Positions 27,226 through 36,995 are shown, counted from the first letter of the stretch. The stretch is 64,000 nucleotides of DNA from Gammaproteobacteria bacterium (GCA_021325575.1 JAJPGW010000012.1:1-64000), one strand, 5' to 3'. The notes: generated by a model not told the origin, from the letters alone. Numbers and translations: made by a program.

Positions 27226-29616
27226 ATGATTTCACTTAAAAATTATTTTTCTAGTCAAGATAAAAATATCCAGTATGAACTGGTTAATTTACTTTATTCT
27301 CAGGCAGGCGCTGGGATTCTTGCTTCTTTTTTTGTTGCGTCATTTCTGACGTTGGCGCTTTATCATGTCATGCCGAATGGGCTTTTGTTTGGCTGGTATG
27401 GAGCGGTGACCTTAATTACGTTGTTTCGTTACAGCATGGTAAAAATTTACTTGCATGTCAAACCCACCGCCGAGCAATGGTTTTTCTGGTACAAACTTTT
27501 TATTTTTATCGCAACATTAGGTGGCATCATTTGGGCATGTTCAGGAACGATATTGATGCCAGAAGATGGGATGCATCGGACTTTGATTGCATGCGTTTTA
27601 GCGGGCGTTTCTGCTTGCGCTGTGCCTTATTTTTCAGGTAGCCGACTGGCTTGTGCCATGTACACGGCACCTATGTTACTGCCTTTTGCTACTTGGTTAT
27701 TTATGCAAGGCAGTCAGTCTTATTATCTATTAGGAATTTTTACCGTTTGTTATTTTGCTGTTTTGATTTTTTCATCGTTTAAAACACACAAAGTCATTTA
27801 CAATGCGATAAAATTAAAATTTCAAAATTCTTCACTGATAAAAGATCTCACACGCGCACACCATGAAATGGATCATATCAATCGTGATTTAAAAAATGAA
27901 ATTGGTGATCGTAAACTGGCGGAAAAATTATTGCGAGAAAGCGAAGAACAATATCGTTTGGTGACCGACGCATTGCCCGTTTTGATTTCCTATATTGATC
28001 TTGATTTTAATTTCCGTTTTAACAATAAAGCGCATGAAGTCTGGTTTGGAAAGCCGTTGACAGAAATTACGGGTCAACCCATTAAAAATGTTTTAGGCAA
28101 CACTGCTTATTCTATCTTTATTGAACATTACGAAAAAATTAATAATCAAAAACAAATCCATTATGAAACCGTGATGCAATTTCGTGATGATGAAGAACGT
28201 TATGTGAGTGTCACATTAATTCCGCACGTGCACGACAACAAAGTGACGGGATTATTTTCATTAATTAGCGACATGACGCCACGCATTAATTATTTAGCAA
28301 CGCACGATGCGTTAACGGATTTGCCGAATCGAAGTCTATTTACCGCGAGATTTTCTCAAGCGTTAAAACGCGCTAATCGTCATCATTATCAAGTGGCTTT
28401 ATTATTTTTAGATCTGGATCATTTCAAAAATATTAATGACACGTTAGGCCACGACATTGGCGATCATTTATTAGTAAAAGTCGTGGAGCGCATTAAAAGT
28501 TGTTTGCGTGGAATCGATATTCTTGCGCGATTAGGCGGGGATGAATTTACTATTATTCTGGAAGACATTACCACAGAAAATGTGATTGGCATTGCAAACA
28601 AAATCTGCCAATCCTTTACTCAACCCTTTTTATTAAATGATCATAATGTCTTTATCACAACGAGTATGGGCATCAGTATTTATCCTGAAGATGGCAAGGA
28701 CATGCAAGTTTTGCTAAAAAATGCCGACATGGCAATTTATCGCGCGAAAGAATGTGGCCGCAATACCTTTGAATTTTATACCGATGAATTAAATGATAAA
28801 GTTGTAAAAAAGCATACGATCGAAACCAATTTGCGCACCGCATTAGAAAAACAAGAGTTTTTACTTTATTACCAACCTATTGTTGATATCCGCGAAAACA
28901 CCGTATCAGGATTAGAGTCGTTGATTCGTTGGCAACAACCCGAAATTGGACTCATTGCGCCAGGTGAATTTATTCCCATTGCAGAAGAAGTGGGATTAAT
29001 TGTACCGATTGGCGAATGGATTTTCCGCACCGCCTGCATGCAAAAAATTTCATGGCATCAAAAAGGCTATTTGCCATTGCATGTTCCGACTGCCATCAAT
29101 ATTTCAGCGAGACAATTTAGAGAAAAAAATCTGATTGATATGATTTCCGCCATCTTAAAAGAAACTGGATTAAGCGGAGAGTATTTATCATTTGAATTAA
29201 CTGAAACCTTGATTATGCAGGATATTGAATACAGCAATAAGATGATTAAAGCATTTAAAGATTTAGGAATTACTATTTCAGTAGATGATTTTGGTACTGG
29301 CTATTCCAGTTTAAATTATCTCAGAAAATTCCCGATTGATATTCTGAAAATTGACAGATCCTTTATTTCTGACATCACCATCAATTCGGATGACGCCTCG
29401 ATTGTTGCAGCCATCATTGCCATGGCGCACAGTCTCAAAATGAAAGTAATTGCCGAAGGGGTTGAAAAAATCGAACAATATCTTGCTTTAAAAGAACGTG
29501 ATTGTGATGGAATTCAAGGCTTTTTAATTTCAAAACCGCAACCTGCGGCGGATACCATTAACTTATTGCAAAACCCAAATATTTTAGAAAAATTACTTTC
29601 GCAGCAACCTGCGTGA
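27226..29616 (+). CDS. Membrane GGDEF-EAL protein with PAS domain (c-di-GMP synthesis/hydrolysis)
   Basis: A 796-residue protein. The N-terminal ~200 residues hold about six TM helices, followed by a coiled-coil linker, a PAS domain (~235-360), a GGDEF domain with an intact ARLGGDEFT active site, and an EAL domain. In the EAL domain the signature is ESL (SGLESLIRW), with the catalytic Glu kept; NISARQF, ELTETLI, DDFGTGYSS, LKIDRSFI and AEGVE are also intact. Both domains could therefore be active. ATG 27226 is chosen; the longer frame from 27142 overlaps yciI. c-di-GMP controls biofilm, motility and intracellular traits in Legionella relatives. Confidence 0.92.
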   Translation: MISLKNYFSSQDKNIQYELVNLLYSQAGAGILASFFVASFLTLALYHVMPNGLLFGWYGAVTLITLFRYSMVKIYLHVKPTAEQWFFWYKLFIFIATLGGIIWACSGTILMPEDGMHRTLIACVLAGVSACAVPYFSGSRLACAMYTAPMLLPFATWLFMQGSQSYYLLGIFTVCYFAVLIFSSFKTHKVIYNAIKLKFQNSSLIKDLTRAHHEMDHINRDLKNEIGDRKLAEKLLRESEEQYRLVTDALPVLISYIDLDFNFRFNNKAHEVWFGKPLTEITGQPIKNVLGNTAYSIFIEHYEKINNQKQIHYETVMQFRDDEERYVSVTLIPHVHDNKVTGLFSLISDMTPRINYLATHDALTDLPNRSLFTARFSQALKRANRHHYQVALLFLDLDHFKNINDTLGHDIGDHLLVKVVERIKSCLRGIDILARLGGDEFTIILEDITTENVIGIANKICQSFTQPFLLNDHNVFITTSMGISIYPEDGKDMQVLLKNADMAIYRAKECGRNTFEFYTDELNDKVVKKHTIETNLRTALEKQEFLLYYQPIVDIRENTVSGLESLIRWQQPEIGLIAPGEFIPIAEEVGLIVPIGEWIFRTACMQKISWHQKGYLPLHVPTAINISARQFREKNLIDMISAILKETGLSGEYLSFELTETLIMQDIEYSNKMIKAFKDLGITISVDDFGTGYSSLNYLRKFPIDILKIDRSFISDITINSDDASIVAAIIAMAHSLKMKVIAEGVEKIEQYLALKERDCDGIQGFLISKPQPAADTINLLQNPNILEKLLSQQPA

Positions 29617-29634
29617 TGTATAAGTCGAGTGATT

Positions 29635-30042
29635 ATGGCATTTCAAGATAAATTTCGCTTAAGCGTGCATGCTGTTATTCTGGATGAGTCGAAGAAAGTT
29701 CTGCTGTTAAAAGCAACTTATGCAGAAAAACATTGGGGCTTGCCCGGTGGTTCGCTTGAACCGGGTGAAATTATTCACGAAGCGTTATACCGAGAATGTG
29801 AAGAAGAGTTGGGTGCGAAAATAAATATTCTTTATATGAGTGGCATGTATTATCACAAAGCCTATGATTCACATGCGTGTATTTTTCGTTGTGAACTGGT
29901 CGATAAGAATAAACCCATCCAATTAAGTGAAGAACATTCTGAATTTCGCTATTTTGATCTGAGCGAATTGTCCCCAGTCCAGCATCATCGCGTGATGGAT
30001 TGCCTGAATTTTGATGGGTATGTTAAAAGCGCGAAATTTTAA
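29635..30042 (+). CDS. Nudix hydrolase
   Basis: A 135-residue Nudix protein. The Nudix box is intact: GGSLEPGE then HEALYRECEEELGA fits G-x5-E-x7-REUxEExGU. It hydrolyses a nucleoside diphosphate derivative; the substrate is unknown. ATG 29635 is preferred to the GTG at 29629. It follows the GGDEF-EAL gene by 18 bp and may be in the same transcript. Confidence 0.88.
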   Translation: MAFQDKFRLSVHAVILDESKKVLLLKATYAEKHWGLPGGSLEPGEIIHEALYRECEEELGAKINILYMSGMYYHKAYDSHACIFRCELVDKNKPIQLSEEHSEFRYFDLSELSPVQHHRVMDCLNFDGYVKSAKF

Positions 30043-30052
30043 TACCATTACA

Positions 30053-30080
30053 TTGACTTCAAATCCAAAAGACCTATAAT
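30053..30080 (+). promoter_or_regulatory. Sigma-70 promoter for the 30113 gene
   Basis: TTGACT (30053-30058), a 16-bp spacer and TATAAT (30075-30080) form a near-consensus promoter. A GGAGG ribosome site follows, then the ATG at 30113. Confidence 0.75.
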
Positions 30081-30112
30081 TAAGCAAAATTATTATATAT
30101 GGAGGATTTTTT

Positions 30113-30430
30113 ATGCTTGGTGATGGTGCGAGTTCAGCTCACGTTTTTCAAAAATTAGCTGATAAGGATGCTGGAAAAAAAGACGTTGCAATCACCGTAA
30201 AAAATGCAACGCCAGCTGCAAGTTCCGCTGGAACTTCCGCAAAAAAAGAACCCTCATTAAATTGTTTGTGGACAGGTTTATATACCCTTCAGGGTATGTC
30301 TCTTATCGGGATTCCGCTCTTCGGACTAGCACCAACATCAGAAGGCAGAGCATACCAGGCTCTAGGCGCCAGTCTAACAACGTTAGGCGCAGCAGCTGCA
30401 ATAACAGGAATAGCTATCAGAAATTCTTGA
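30113..30430 (+). CDS. Small unknown protein with two C-terminal hydrophobic helices
   Basis: A 105-residue protein. The first ~55 residues are polar and rich in Ala, Lys and Ser. Residues ~58-75 and ~83-102 are hydrophobic and likely to be TM helices. No family recognised. Strong promoter, ideal ribosome site (GGAGG) and a following perfect hairpin show that it is a real independent gene. Confidence 0.75.
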   Translation: MLGDGASSAHVFQKLADKDAGKKDVAITVKNATPAASSAGTSAKKEPSLNCLWTGLYTLQGMSLIGIPLFGLAPTSEGRAYQALGASLTTLGAAAAITGIAIRNS

Positions 30431-30460
30431 TCTAATCAATTAATTTAGAAGAATAGGTCC

Positions 30461-30511
30461 AGTGCCAACAATCAACAAGTTTATAATTAAAAAATGTTGA
30501 TTGTTGGCACT
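30461..30511. terminator. Perfect 17-bp inverted repeat (bidirectional terminator)
   Basis: AGTGCCAACAATCAACA (30461-30477) pairs perfectly with its reverse complement at 30495-30511, leaving a 17-base AT-rich loop. It lies between the 30113 gene and the convergent desaturase. The plus-strand tail reads TGCCCCCTTTTATTTTTG. It probably ends both transcripts. Confidence 0.75.
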
Positions 30512-30520
30512 TGCCCCCTT

Positions 30521-31597
30521 TTATTTTTGTTTATCAATCATCAATAGCACACGAAATGTTTTTTTTATGCGAAGAAAAAGGGATTCTTGTTTATAAGGGA
30601 TACCATATTGCTGACAAAGTGCCTTAATTTTCGGCTGCAATTTGACATATTGTGAAACCGGTAAATCCGGAAATAGATGATGCTCTATTTGATAATTAAC
30701 ATATCCTTGAAGGTAATCGCGCCAAAAACCACCGGTATGATAATCGCATGTGCTCTGAATCTGATTCATAAAAAATTCTTCTTTGCTGGAAAAATGTTTT
30801 GTTTGCAAAGGAATATCAGCACCTGCATGGCTGGGCACAATGGTTAAAAAAGTATGAATATTCGTTAAAATCTCAGCGCCGATTCGATTAATTAGTACAA
30901 ATAAAACCGCTATTTTTCCAAGTGGAAAAAAAAGGAATGGAATAAAAATAAAATGAATGGTGAAATAGGGAATATAACTAAAAATCAGTGCTTGTTTAAA
31001 ATAGTCCGAAGGGCTTCGAGAGGGGTCGTAATTTTTCTTTTCATAAAATGCTTTTAATGTGTTCGTGGAGAAATAAATTATTTTCCAAGTACACATATTT
31101 AAAATTAATATTACAAATCGCAGCCACAAAGGCCACTCGGGATTAAAATAATGTTTAATGCTCTCTGCTGAAACATCGGGATCTAACTGTTCATTAGTAT
31201 AAAAATGATGTAAAACATTATGCTCATACTTCCAAGCAGGTGTATATATCCAATCTAACCAGTCAACATAGCGACGCCAACCTAGGGCAAAATGATCACT
31301 GCGATATCGATTCGGGGTACCAGGGACCTTATCATAACCCCCATGACAGACATGATGCCCCACAATAGTCCATTGACCGTGTAAAGCAATACTGATGCAT
31401 AACATGCTAAATGGATTTGGCAGAATCCATGCAGTGAGAAAACCAACCATCAGAAAAAACCGATTTACGAAGATTAATTTCCGCAAATGCAAATAATCTT
31501 GTTTGGATAAATTTTTAAGTGTATTTGCTTTTAATTGCAATAAATGATCGACAAATAACTGCGAATTCGTTTTGATTGGTTCAGTGATTAGTTCCAC
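30521..31597 (-). CDS. Membrane fatty acid desaturase
   Basis: A 358-residue di-iron desaturase. The three histidine boxes are HHVCH (81-85), HNVLHH (126-131) and QIEHHLFP near residue 310; the Gln-type third box is typical of front-end (delta-5/delta-6-like) desaturases. It lacks a cytochrome b5 domain. Several hydrophobic segments flank the boxes. The start is GTG 31597 with AAGGAAG at 6-base spacing. It probably modifies membrane phospholipid or acyl-CoA chains. The cluster also holds no obvious redox partner. Confidence 0.9.
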   Translation of the reverse strand: MELITEPIKTNSQLFVDHLLQLKANTLKNLSKQDYLHLRKLIFVNRFFLMVGFLTAWILPNPFSMLCISIALHGQWTIVGHHVCHGGYDKVPGTPNRYRSDHFALGWRRYVDWLDWIYTPAWKYEHNVLHHFYTNEQLDPDVSAESIKHYFNPEWPLWLRFVILILNMCTWKIIYFSTNTLKAFYEKKNYDPSRSPSDYFKQALIFSYIPYFTIHFIFIPFLFFPLGKIAVLFVLINRIGAEILTNIHTFLTIVPSHAGADIPLQTKHFSSKEEFFMNQIQSTCDYHTGGFWRDYLQGYVNYQIEHHLFPDLPVSQYVKLQPKIKALCQQYGIPYKQESLFLRIKKTFRVLLMIDKQK

Positions 31598-31632
31598 TTT
31601 ATTCTTCCTTGAACAAATTTTCCAATATGTAG

Positions 31633-32571
31633 CTATCTTAACGAGACTCGATTATATATACCATCACCAATCAATTTTGCACGTTCTTTTACACATTTTG
31701 TGTTTCTTGTAATAAACCCATTCTTATTAAACCAAGTTTTTAAAGGTTCAAGAAATTCATCCGTCGGTAAAAAGTGCCCACTTTTATTATTCAACATTAC
31801 CACTTCAAAGCCTTCTCGCGTCTTTTTAAAATAAACTTCACCCGCACCTTTAAACTCTTCACCTTCATAAATACTATGATGAGAAGTGACATCCGGATCC
31901 AATGAAAAATGAACATTGTCATGGAGGTCGATTGCAAAGATAAATGAAATAGTTTCATGGTAATCACACGTAGCCAAGTGTGCTTTCACTTCATTAAGAT
32001 CATAAACAGCTTGCTGTTTAGATCGAAAGTTGCGATCAAGCAATGGAAAAACTTTATATTGATCTAATTTTATTTGAATTGCTTTTTTTTGTTCTAACCA
32101 ATTTTTGACAAAATTGGCGGCTGCCACTGCAGTTTTAGAATAATTTTCAATTAAATGAGTTAATGTATTTAAAGCTTCAGAAAAATTTCTTTCTCTGATA
32201 AGATTTTTTATTTTATCAACTTCACTGGTGATTGCACTGCGATCTTCAGCAAATTGAGCTAGTTTATCTAACAGAATAAAGATTTTATTCGCTGCCAAAC
32301 CCGCTCGAATTTTTGTGACCATTATCTCACTGCGTGATTTAAAAAGGCCACCCATGCTCACTCGTTTATAGGTGAATTCAGGATTTTTTAAAAGTCTCTG
32401 ACATGTTGCAAGAGCGCGATCATACTGCTTTTCATCATGATCCTTATTATCTTGTAACGTCCCAAGCGCTTTTTTTAGTTCTTCCAAACCTGTTTTTTTA
32501 GCAGCATTTGTTTTTTTCCATAAAAAATCGATTTGTTGCACGCTGGCTTCAATCGCGGAAAATCGGAACAT
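31633..32571 (-). CDS. Unknown helical protein with C-terminal NxSGHxxP motif (effector-like)
   Basis: A 312-residue protein without a known name. Residues ~1-190 are helical and charged. The C-terminal ~80 residues carry GAGEVYFKKTREGFEVVMLNNKSGHFLP, a small alpha/beta module with a SGHxxP motif that recurs in uncharacterised bacterial and effector proteins. The ribosome site is poor. It is divergent from the TPR protein and shares its 240-bp upstream region. A translocated effector is a guess from its type and neighbours. Confidence 0.6.
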   Translation of the reverse strand: MFRFSAIEASVQQIDFLWKKTNAAKKTGLEELKKALGTLQDNKDHDEKQYDRALATCQRLLKNPEFTYKRVSMGGLFKSRSEIMVTKIRAGLAANKIFILLDKLAQFAEDRSAITSEVDKIKNLIRERNFSEALNTLTHLIENYSKTAVAAANFVKNWLEQKKAIQIKLDQYKVFPLLDRNFRSKQQAVYDLNEVKAHLATCDYHETISFIFAIDLHDNVHFSLDPDVTSHHSIYEGEEFKGAGEVYFKKTREGFEVVMLNNKSGHFLPTDEFLEPLKTWFNKNGFITRNTKCVKERAKLIGDGIYNRVSLR

Positions 32572-32681
32572 AATTTTTACCGTCTAGTCATATTGTGGGT
32601 AATATTTTATCACAAGAAGGCTTGGTTTATGTTTATAAATAATAAAATAAATCAATAAGTTATAATAGTACTAGCAAGTAT

Positions 32682-32710
32682 TTGATTGTATTATGGTTAA
32701 AATGTATAAT
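32682..32710 (+). promoter_or_regulatory. Sigma-70 promoter for the TPR protein
   Basis: TTGATT (32682-32687), a 17-bp spacer and TATAAT (32705-32710). The same -35/-10 pair is found before the 35300 gene. A leader of about 95 nt would separate it from the GTG start at 32813. Confidence 0.65.
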
Positions 32711-32812
32711 CTTTACCCACAGTATCAAAAAAATTCCTTTTTCTGATGGGATCTAGAGCATAAAATAAACAAAATATTATAAAGATCAAATAAACGAGGT
32801 ACGAGGTAATTA

Positions 32813-35200
32813 GTGTTCAGTTCTCCACAAGATAGTAAAGCCAAACCACAAGATTCTAAAACGTCAGATAGAGGTCTTAATACAGCCAGAAAAATGCTTG
32901 CGGAAGGTAAGCGCGATAGCGGAGCTTGTCTGATTTTGGCTCGTCATTATCGTGTTCAAGGAAATTTAAAACAAGCCATTCAATATTATGAGAATGCCTT
33001 ACTCTATGAAACAGATAATCGATCGAGAAAAGAAGATCCCGATTTTTGTGCTATGGTATGTTTCGAAAATGCGAGTTGTTATGATAAGTCGTTGAATCAT
33101 GAGGCACACAAATATTTAAATGCTGCTATTTTGTATTTAGAGAGACTAGCCGACCCTGCGCCTGAAAGATTTGCCGAAGTTTATGAAGCGCGTGGGACAG
33201 TATATCTTGATAATGACAATTTAGAGCCATCAATTGGCAATTTTATCCAAGCGCTTGTTCTACTTAATCCTAAAGTAAACCTTCAAGACCCTGAATTACC
33301 TGAACAACTTCATCCCCAATCCATTGGAATTTTGATCAAGTGCGGAATTGCTTATTGTAAGCAATATAATCTAAACAGGAATGAGTATGCATTGAGAAGT
33401 GCCGTCAAATTCCTTACTCGGGCATTAAAAATGGATGATAAAAATGCTGTTGCGCATTATCAATTAGCGCGGCTATATCATCAGCAAAAAAATTATGTCC
33501 AAGCTATTCACCATTACACCCGAGCGATTGAATTAAAACCCGAAGCGCCTGATAAACTTTATGACGAACTTTTGCAAGTTTTTTTAAATTTTCAAATGTC
33601 TGGAAATTTTACCGTAGCAGTTGCAAAAGCGTTTTCAAATGAAACCCAAAAAGTTTTACGAACGCATACAAAATTACATGAAGAAATGCGACGACGAGAC
33701 CTTCGATCAGTATGCGAATTACTGGTCAAAGCGGATGTTATCCCCAATACTCAAAGCGATGGAAAAGATCACAGTCCGACGAGCACGCATGATGCAAATA
33801 ATTTAATAGCTATGACAAATCAATTTAAAAGAGAACCAAACGATTTTAATCTATGTTTTAAAATAGCAAAAATCTGTGCCGATAGAGGTTCTTATGACAC
33901 AGCGCTTCATTATTATGGTCAAGGAAGTCGTTTGATTGAAGATTTTAGAGAAAAAAGGCAAGTAAAAACGGTCACTGGATCCCCCGAAGCAGTTCATCTT
34001 GCCGAAATATACGGAGATGCCGGTAATGCTTGTTTCAATCTAGGAAGTTTTGCATTGGCTGTTGGATATTTTACTCGAGCGCTCCGCCTATTTAATGGCA
34101 CGCCTCGGGAACAGCTTAACGCCATACTTGCGAAAAAATTCACATTGCATCCCAAATCGGCTGATTGTCTTTACAAAAGAGGCCTAGCGTATTGCACATT
34201 ATACGAAATGGCGCCTACAACTGAGCGAACAAGTGAAAAAACTAAAAGGATGTGTTTTGATGCTGTAGAGGACCTTCAAAATTTTTTAACATTTGCTCCG
34301 AATCATGTCGATGCCAATCGTTGGCTGGGACGATTGTATTACTATATGAACTCTGATGCACTTCAGGGTTCTCTGGATTTCCAACAGAATTATATATCTG
34401 CTCTTAAATATTTTTCACAAGCAGTGAAATTGCAACCTACAAATAAAGCACTCAGTGCCGAATTTAATCATGTGTATCAAAAAGCATTTCAAGAAGGTTT
34501 AAAACACCCACCATCAGCTGATTTAAAAGACGATCTACTTCGATTTGTCATGGACCCCACTCAATGGAGTCATGATCCAAAAAAATCTGTGTTTGGCGTA
34601 CCCTCTTACAATGCGATGCAATCTGCAAAGAAAATGGTATTGGCTAGAATTTCCGAATTCAAAGAAGAAGTATTACAAATAGAAGCATTATGCCAGGCAT
34701 TAGCTCATGGTACTGTTTTGGCTAATTTATTTTATACCCAAGATGGGTTATTCACTCGGCCGACTGTAGAAAATGATGAATTTCTCAAACAGATTGTCAG
34801 TTTGTTGGCGCAAAAACTTAAATCATCCGAAGATTTAAAAATATTGAAAAAAGAAACTTGCGATGCTTTGACTGCCGATGTCGATTTACAGAAAAAATTA
34901 TATGAATGTAATACTTATTTGTACTGTACATTAATGGATGCTGGTGTTTTTCCCTCTCTTCCGCATCCTACACGGGCCATTGCTCTACAGAAAACATCAA
35001 CGATTAGCGATGCAAAAGATGCCGCTCCAGCGACTAATTCGGTTGAAGAGGTGAATCAAGCGAGTGCGCTGGTACGTACGATACGAGATAGAGAACGAGA
35101 AATAGATGTTGATCCAGATCGCCCAACACTATCAGAAGAAATTCGTCATCGTATCAATGAATCCTTAGGCAATGTTATGATCACCAATAACATGCTTTGA
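32813..35200 (+). CDS. Large TPR-repeat protein (effector-like)
   Basis: A 795-residue protein with several tetratricopeptide repeats: around residues 30-75 (ACLILARHYRVQGNLKQAIQYYENAL), 100-150, 180-250 (AVAHYQLARLYHQQKNYVQAIHHYTRAI), 340-420 and 480-550. The rest is helical with a Glu/Arg-rich tail that ends in EEIRHRINESL. No enzyme domain is seen. TPR proteins of this size without a signal peptide in Legionellales are often Dot/Icm effectors or chaperone-like adaptors. It starts at GTG 32813, preceded by a tandem ACGAGGT ACGAGGT ribosome site. Confidence 0.72.
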   Translation: MFSSPQDSKAKPQDSKTSDRGLNTARKMLAEGKRDSGACLILARHYRVQGNLKQAIQYYENALLYETDNRSRKEDPDFCAMVCFENASCYDKSLNHEAHKYLNAAILYLERLADPAPERFAEVYEARGTVYLDNDNLEPSIGNFIQALVLLNPKVNLQDPELPEQLHPQSIGILIKCGIAYCKQYNLNRNEYALRSAVKFLTRALKMDDKNAVAHYQLARLYHQQKNYVQAIHHYTRAIELKPEAPDKLYDELLQVFLNFQMSGNFTVAVAKAFSNETQKVLRTHTKLHEEMRRRDLRSVCELLVKADVIPNTQSDGKDHSPTSTHDANNLIAMTNQFKREPNDFNLCFKIAKICADRGSYDTALHYYGQGSRLIEDFREKRQVKTVTGSPEAVHLAEIYGDAGNACFNLGSFALAVGYFTRALRLFNGTPREQLNAILAKKFTLHPKSADCLYKRGLAYCTLYEMAPTTERTSEKTKRMCFDAVEDLQNFLTFAPNHVDANRWLGRLYYYMNSDALQGSLDFQQNYISALKYFSQAVKLQPTNKALSAEFNHVYQKAFQEGLKHPPSADLKDDLLRFVMDPTQWSHDPKKSVFGVPSYNAMQSAKKMVLARISEFKEEVLQIEALCQALAHGTVLANLFYTQDGLFTRPTVENDEFLKQIVSLLAQKLKSSEDLKILKKETCDALTADVDLQKKLYECNTYLYCTLMDAGVFPSLPHPTRAIALQKTSTISDAKDAAPATNSVEEVNQASALVRTIRDREREIDVDPDRPTLSEEIRHRINESLGNVMITNNML

Positions 35201-35240
35201 AACAGCAATAGAACAACATTAGTGCCAAATCGTACAAATA

Positions 35241-35269
35241 TTGATTGTTTCAAAGTTAACATGTATAAT
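35241..35269 (+). promoter_or_regulatory. Sigma-70 promoter for the 35300 gene
   Basis: TTGATT (35241-35246), a 17-bp spacer and TATAAT (35264-35269). The -35 lies inside the right arm of an imperfect inverted repeat (35195-35209 / 35240-35255) that may terminate the TPR gene. Confidence 0.65.
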
Positions 35270-35299
35270 TTTTTTCTACATTTTTGAGGAGAATAAAAT

Positions 35300-35632
35300 A
35301 TGATGCGTTTATGGCCATTACCATCTTTGCCAGTACCTAGAATCACTCCTAGGACTTTATTTATTGGTTCAATGGTAATATTAGGTGGTCTTGCTGTTGC
35401 TGAAGCGATTAATAATCCAGAAAGTATAAAACAAAAAATTACGTTAATGGCAGATTATGCTACTGCCGTAATTAAGTGTGGGGACAAAGTAGTAAATCTT
35501 CTTGGGGAATATAATCCGTTAAGCACATGGTTGGGTGGAAATGATCATACCCCTGAAGCGCTTTGCCGACTCACTGGAAATGGTGCGTGGCCCGCGATGA
35601 CTTCAGATGGTACAAGATGGTATCCTAGGTAG
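35300..35632 (+). CDS. Small unknown protein with one hydrophobic segment
   Basis: A 110-residue protein with a hydrophobic stretch at residues ~19-34 (TLFIGSMVILGGLAVAEA) and a polar tail with two cysteines and Trp-rich ends (GAWPAMTSDGTRWYPR). No family recognised. GAGGAG before the ATG and a near-consensus promoter show it is expressed independently. Confidence 0.68.
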   Translation: MMRLWPLPSLPVPRITPRTLFIGSMVILGGLAVAEAINNPESIKQKITLMADYATAVIKCGDKVVNLLGEYNPLSTWLGGNDHTPEALCRLTGNGAWPAMTSDGTRWYPR

Positions 35633-35640
35633 AAAAAACG

Positions 35641-35661
35641 GGGCAAAAATTTTTTTTGCCC
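35641..35661 (-). terminator. Intrinsic terminator of the 35671-36975 gene
   Basis: Stem GGGCAAAAA / TTTTTGCCC with a 3-base loop. On the minus strand it is followed by CGTTTTTTC, 10 bp after the stop codon. Confidence 0.75.
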
Positions 35662-35670
35662 TGGATCGAA

Positions 35671-36975
35671 TTACAGCCGCAAATCTGAAACCGTTTCAAC
35701 GACCGTTGCTTGATCTCCTAGATATTCACACATTAATGCTGCGACACCTGCAGGTGTTCCCGTCACGCGACTAAATAGTCCGACAACGGATGCATAGCTT
35801 TCACCCAATTTTTCAGTTTCTGTTTTTAATTGATAAGATGTCAAGGTTGTCCCAGTTGGACCAGGTTGTAGCATGAGCAATCCGCTATGCGTGGGAATAA
35901 GACGAGTTGGTGTTGGCGAATTTTCCGCAAGCTGGATAATCATATCAGAAGATCCTTTGCTAAAAACCAACCGTCTAATTTGATCATCTACACAAAAATA
36001 TAAAGAATTTCCATCAGGTGAAAAAGCTGGGAGACACTGTGATGGTTGTCTGATATTTGCTGTAACAAGTACGGGCGCGCCCAAACCATTTTTTTCAACT
36101 TTTCGTACTGTTAATAAAGTGCGTCTTCTATCCATGTCTAATACTTGGCTCTTGGGTTTTTTTAATTGCTGAACATAATCATCTTTCAGTTCAGCACAAT
36201 AATCGCCTTTGGGACTGAACACGAGTCTGCCTACATCGTATTCTTCGCCGACGCGAGTACAAACTTGTTCAGCTTCGGTATTAACTCTATAAAATAAACG
36301 CCCATTTTTCCAATCGCCTGAACCATCTTTTTTCGTATTAAATCGAACATCGATAGCAAGTAATTCGGCATTTACAAAATCGCATCTCGAAATAATAAAA
36401 GGATGTTTATGGTCTTTGGGATTTCCAAGTTTATGTTCTGCTACTACACGTCTTTTTGTCATATCATAAATCAGAACGCAATTATTATCAGTGCTGGATT
36501 CTGCTGCAACGACTCCGTCATTTAGTTTGCTAATGGCAAGATTTCCTTTGAACTTTACAGGGTGTGCTGATGGTCGTGCATCATCGCAATCCCAAACGGC
36601 AAAACCGATTTGTGATGCGCGATACATGTTTCCAAACAAAGGGCTAGTTGCTAGTCTTTCGTATTCTGCTTCTTCTGGGCTTGTAAAACTACTAACAAAT
36701 TGTCTAGAAGAACCGGGGACTCGAACTAGGTCTGTGGTAACTCCAATCTGCGCGGGTGTAAATTTTTCTGCGCTCCAAAACTTAATTCTTTCAAATTCAG
36801 AAATAACCTTTAACTCTAGTGGAGTGGAGCTCGCGAGATCAATTAGTTTGATGCCTTTATCATCGAATGTGACCATTTGATTGCCAGGGACTAGGATAAA
36901 AGGCTGGTGGTCTAAATTTTGTGTTAAATCAAATTTTAAAGTAGAAAGGACTTCAGGGTTAGATCGTGTTTCCAT
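35671..36975 (-). CDS. Unknown beta-propeller-like protein (effector-like)
   Basis: A 434-residue protein built mainly of beta strands, with repeated segments of the WD/propeller kind: GNQMVTFDDKGIKLIDLASS, GNLAISKLNDGVVAAESSTDN, LVFSPKGDYCAEL and PAFSPDGNSLYFCVDDQIRRLVF. At least four or five blades can be guessed. The xSPxGxxL motif is typical of TolB/WD-like blades. There is no signal peptide, so it is not a periplasmic TolB. The ribosome site is CGAGG. Cytoplasmic scaffold or translocated effector are both possible. Confidence 0.62.
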   Translation of the reverse strand: METRSNPEVLSTLKFDLTQNLDHQPFILVPGNQMVTFDDKGIKLIDLASSTPLELKVISEFERIKFWSAEKFTPAQIGVTTDLVRVPGSSRQFVSSFTSPEEAEYERLATSPLFGNMYRASQIGFAVWDCDDARPSAHPVKFKGNLAISKLNDGVVAAESSTDNNCVLIYDMTKRRVVAEHKLGNPKDHKHPFIISRCDFVNAELLAIDVRFNTKKDGSGDWKNGRLFYRVNTEAEQVCTRVGEEYDVGRLVFSPKGDYCAELKDDYVQQLKKPKSQVLDMDRRRTLLTVRKVEKNGLGAPVLVTANIRQPSQCLPAFSPDGNSLYFCVDDQIRRLVFSKGSSDMIIQLAENSPTPTRLIPTHSGLLMLQPGPTGTTLTSYQLKTETEKLGESYASVVGLFSRVTGTPAGVAALMCEYLGDQATVVETVSDLRL

Positions 36976-36995
36976 AATTGATGACCTCGATATGC

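Noticed and set aside
35195-35255. Imperfect inverted repeat as a terminator of the TPR gene
   Set aside because: The arms are 30 bases apart with one mismatch/bulge and no T-run directly after; it also contains the -35 of the next gene. Left as possible only.
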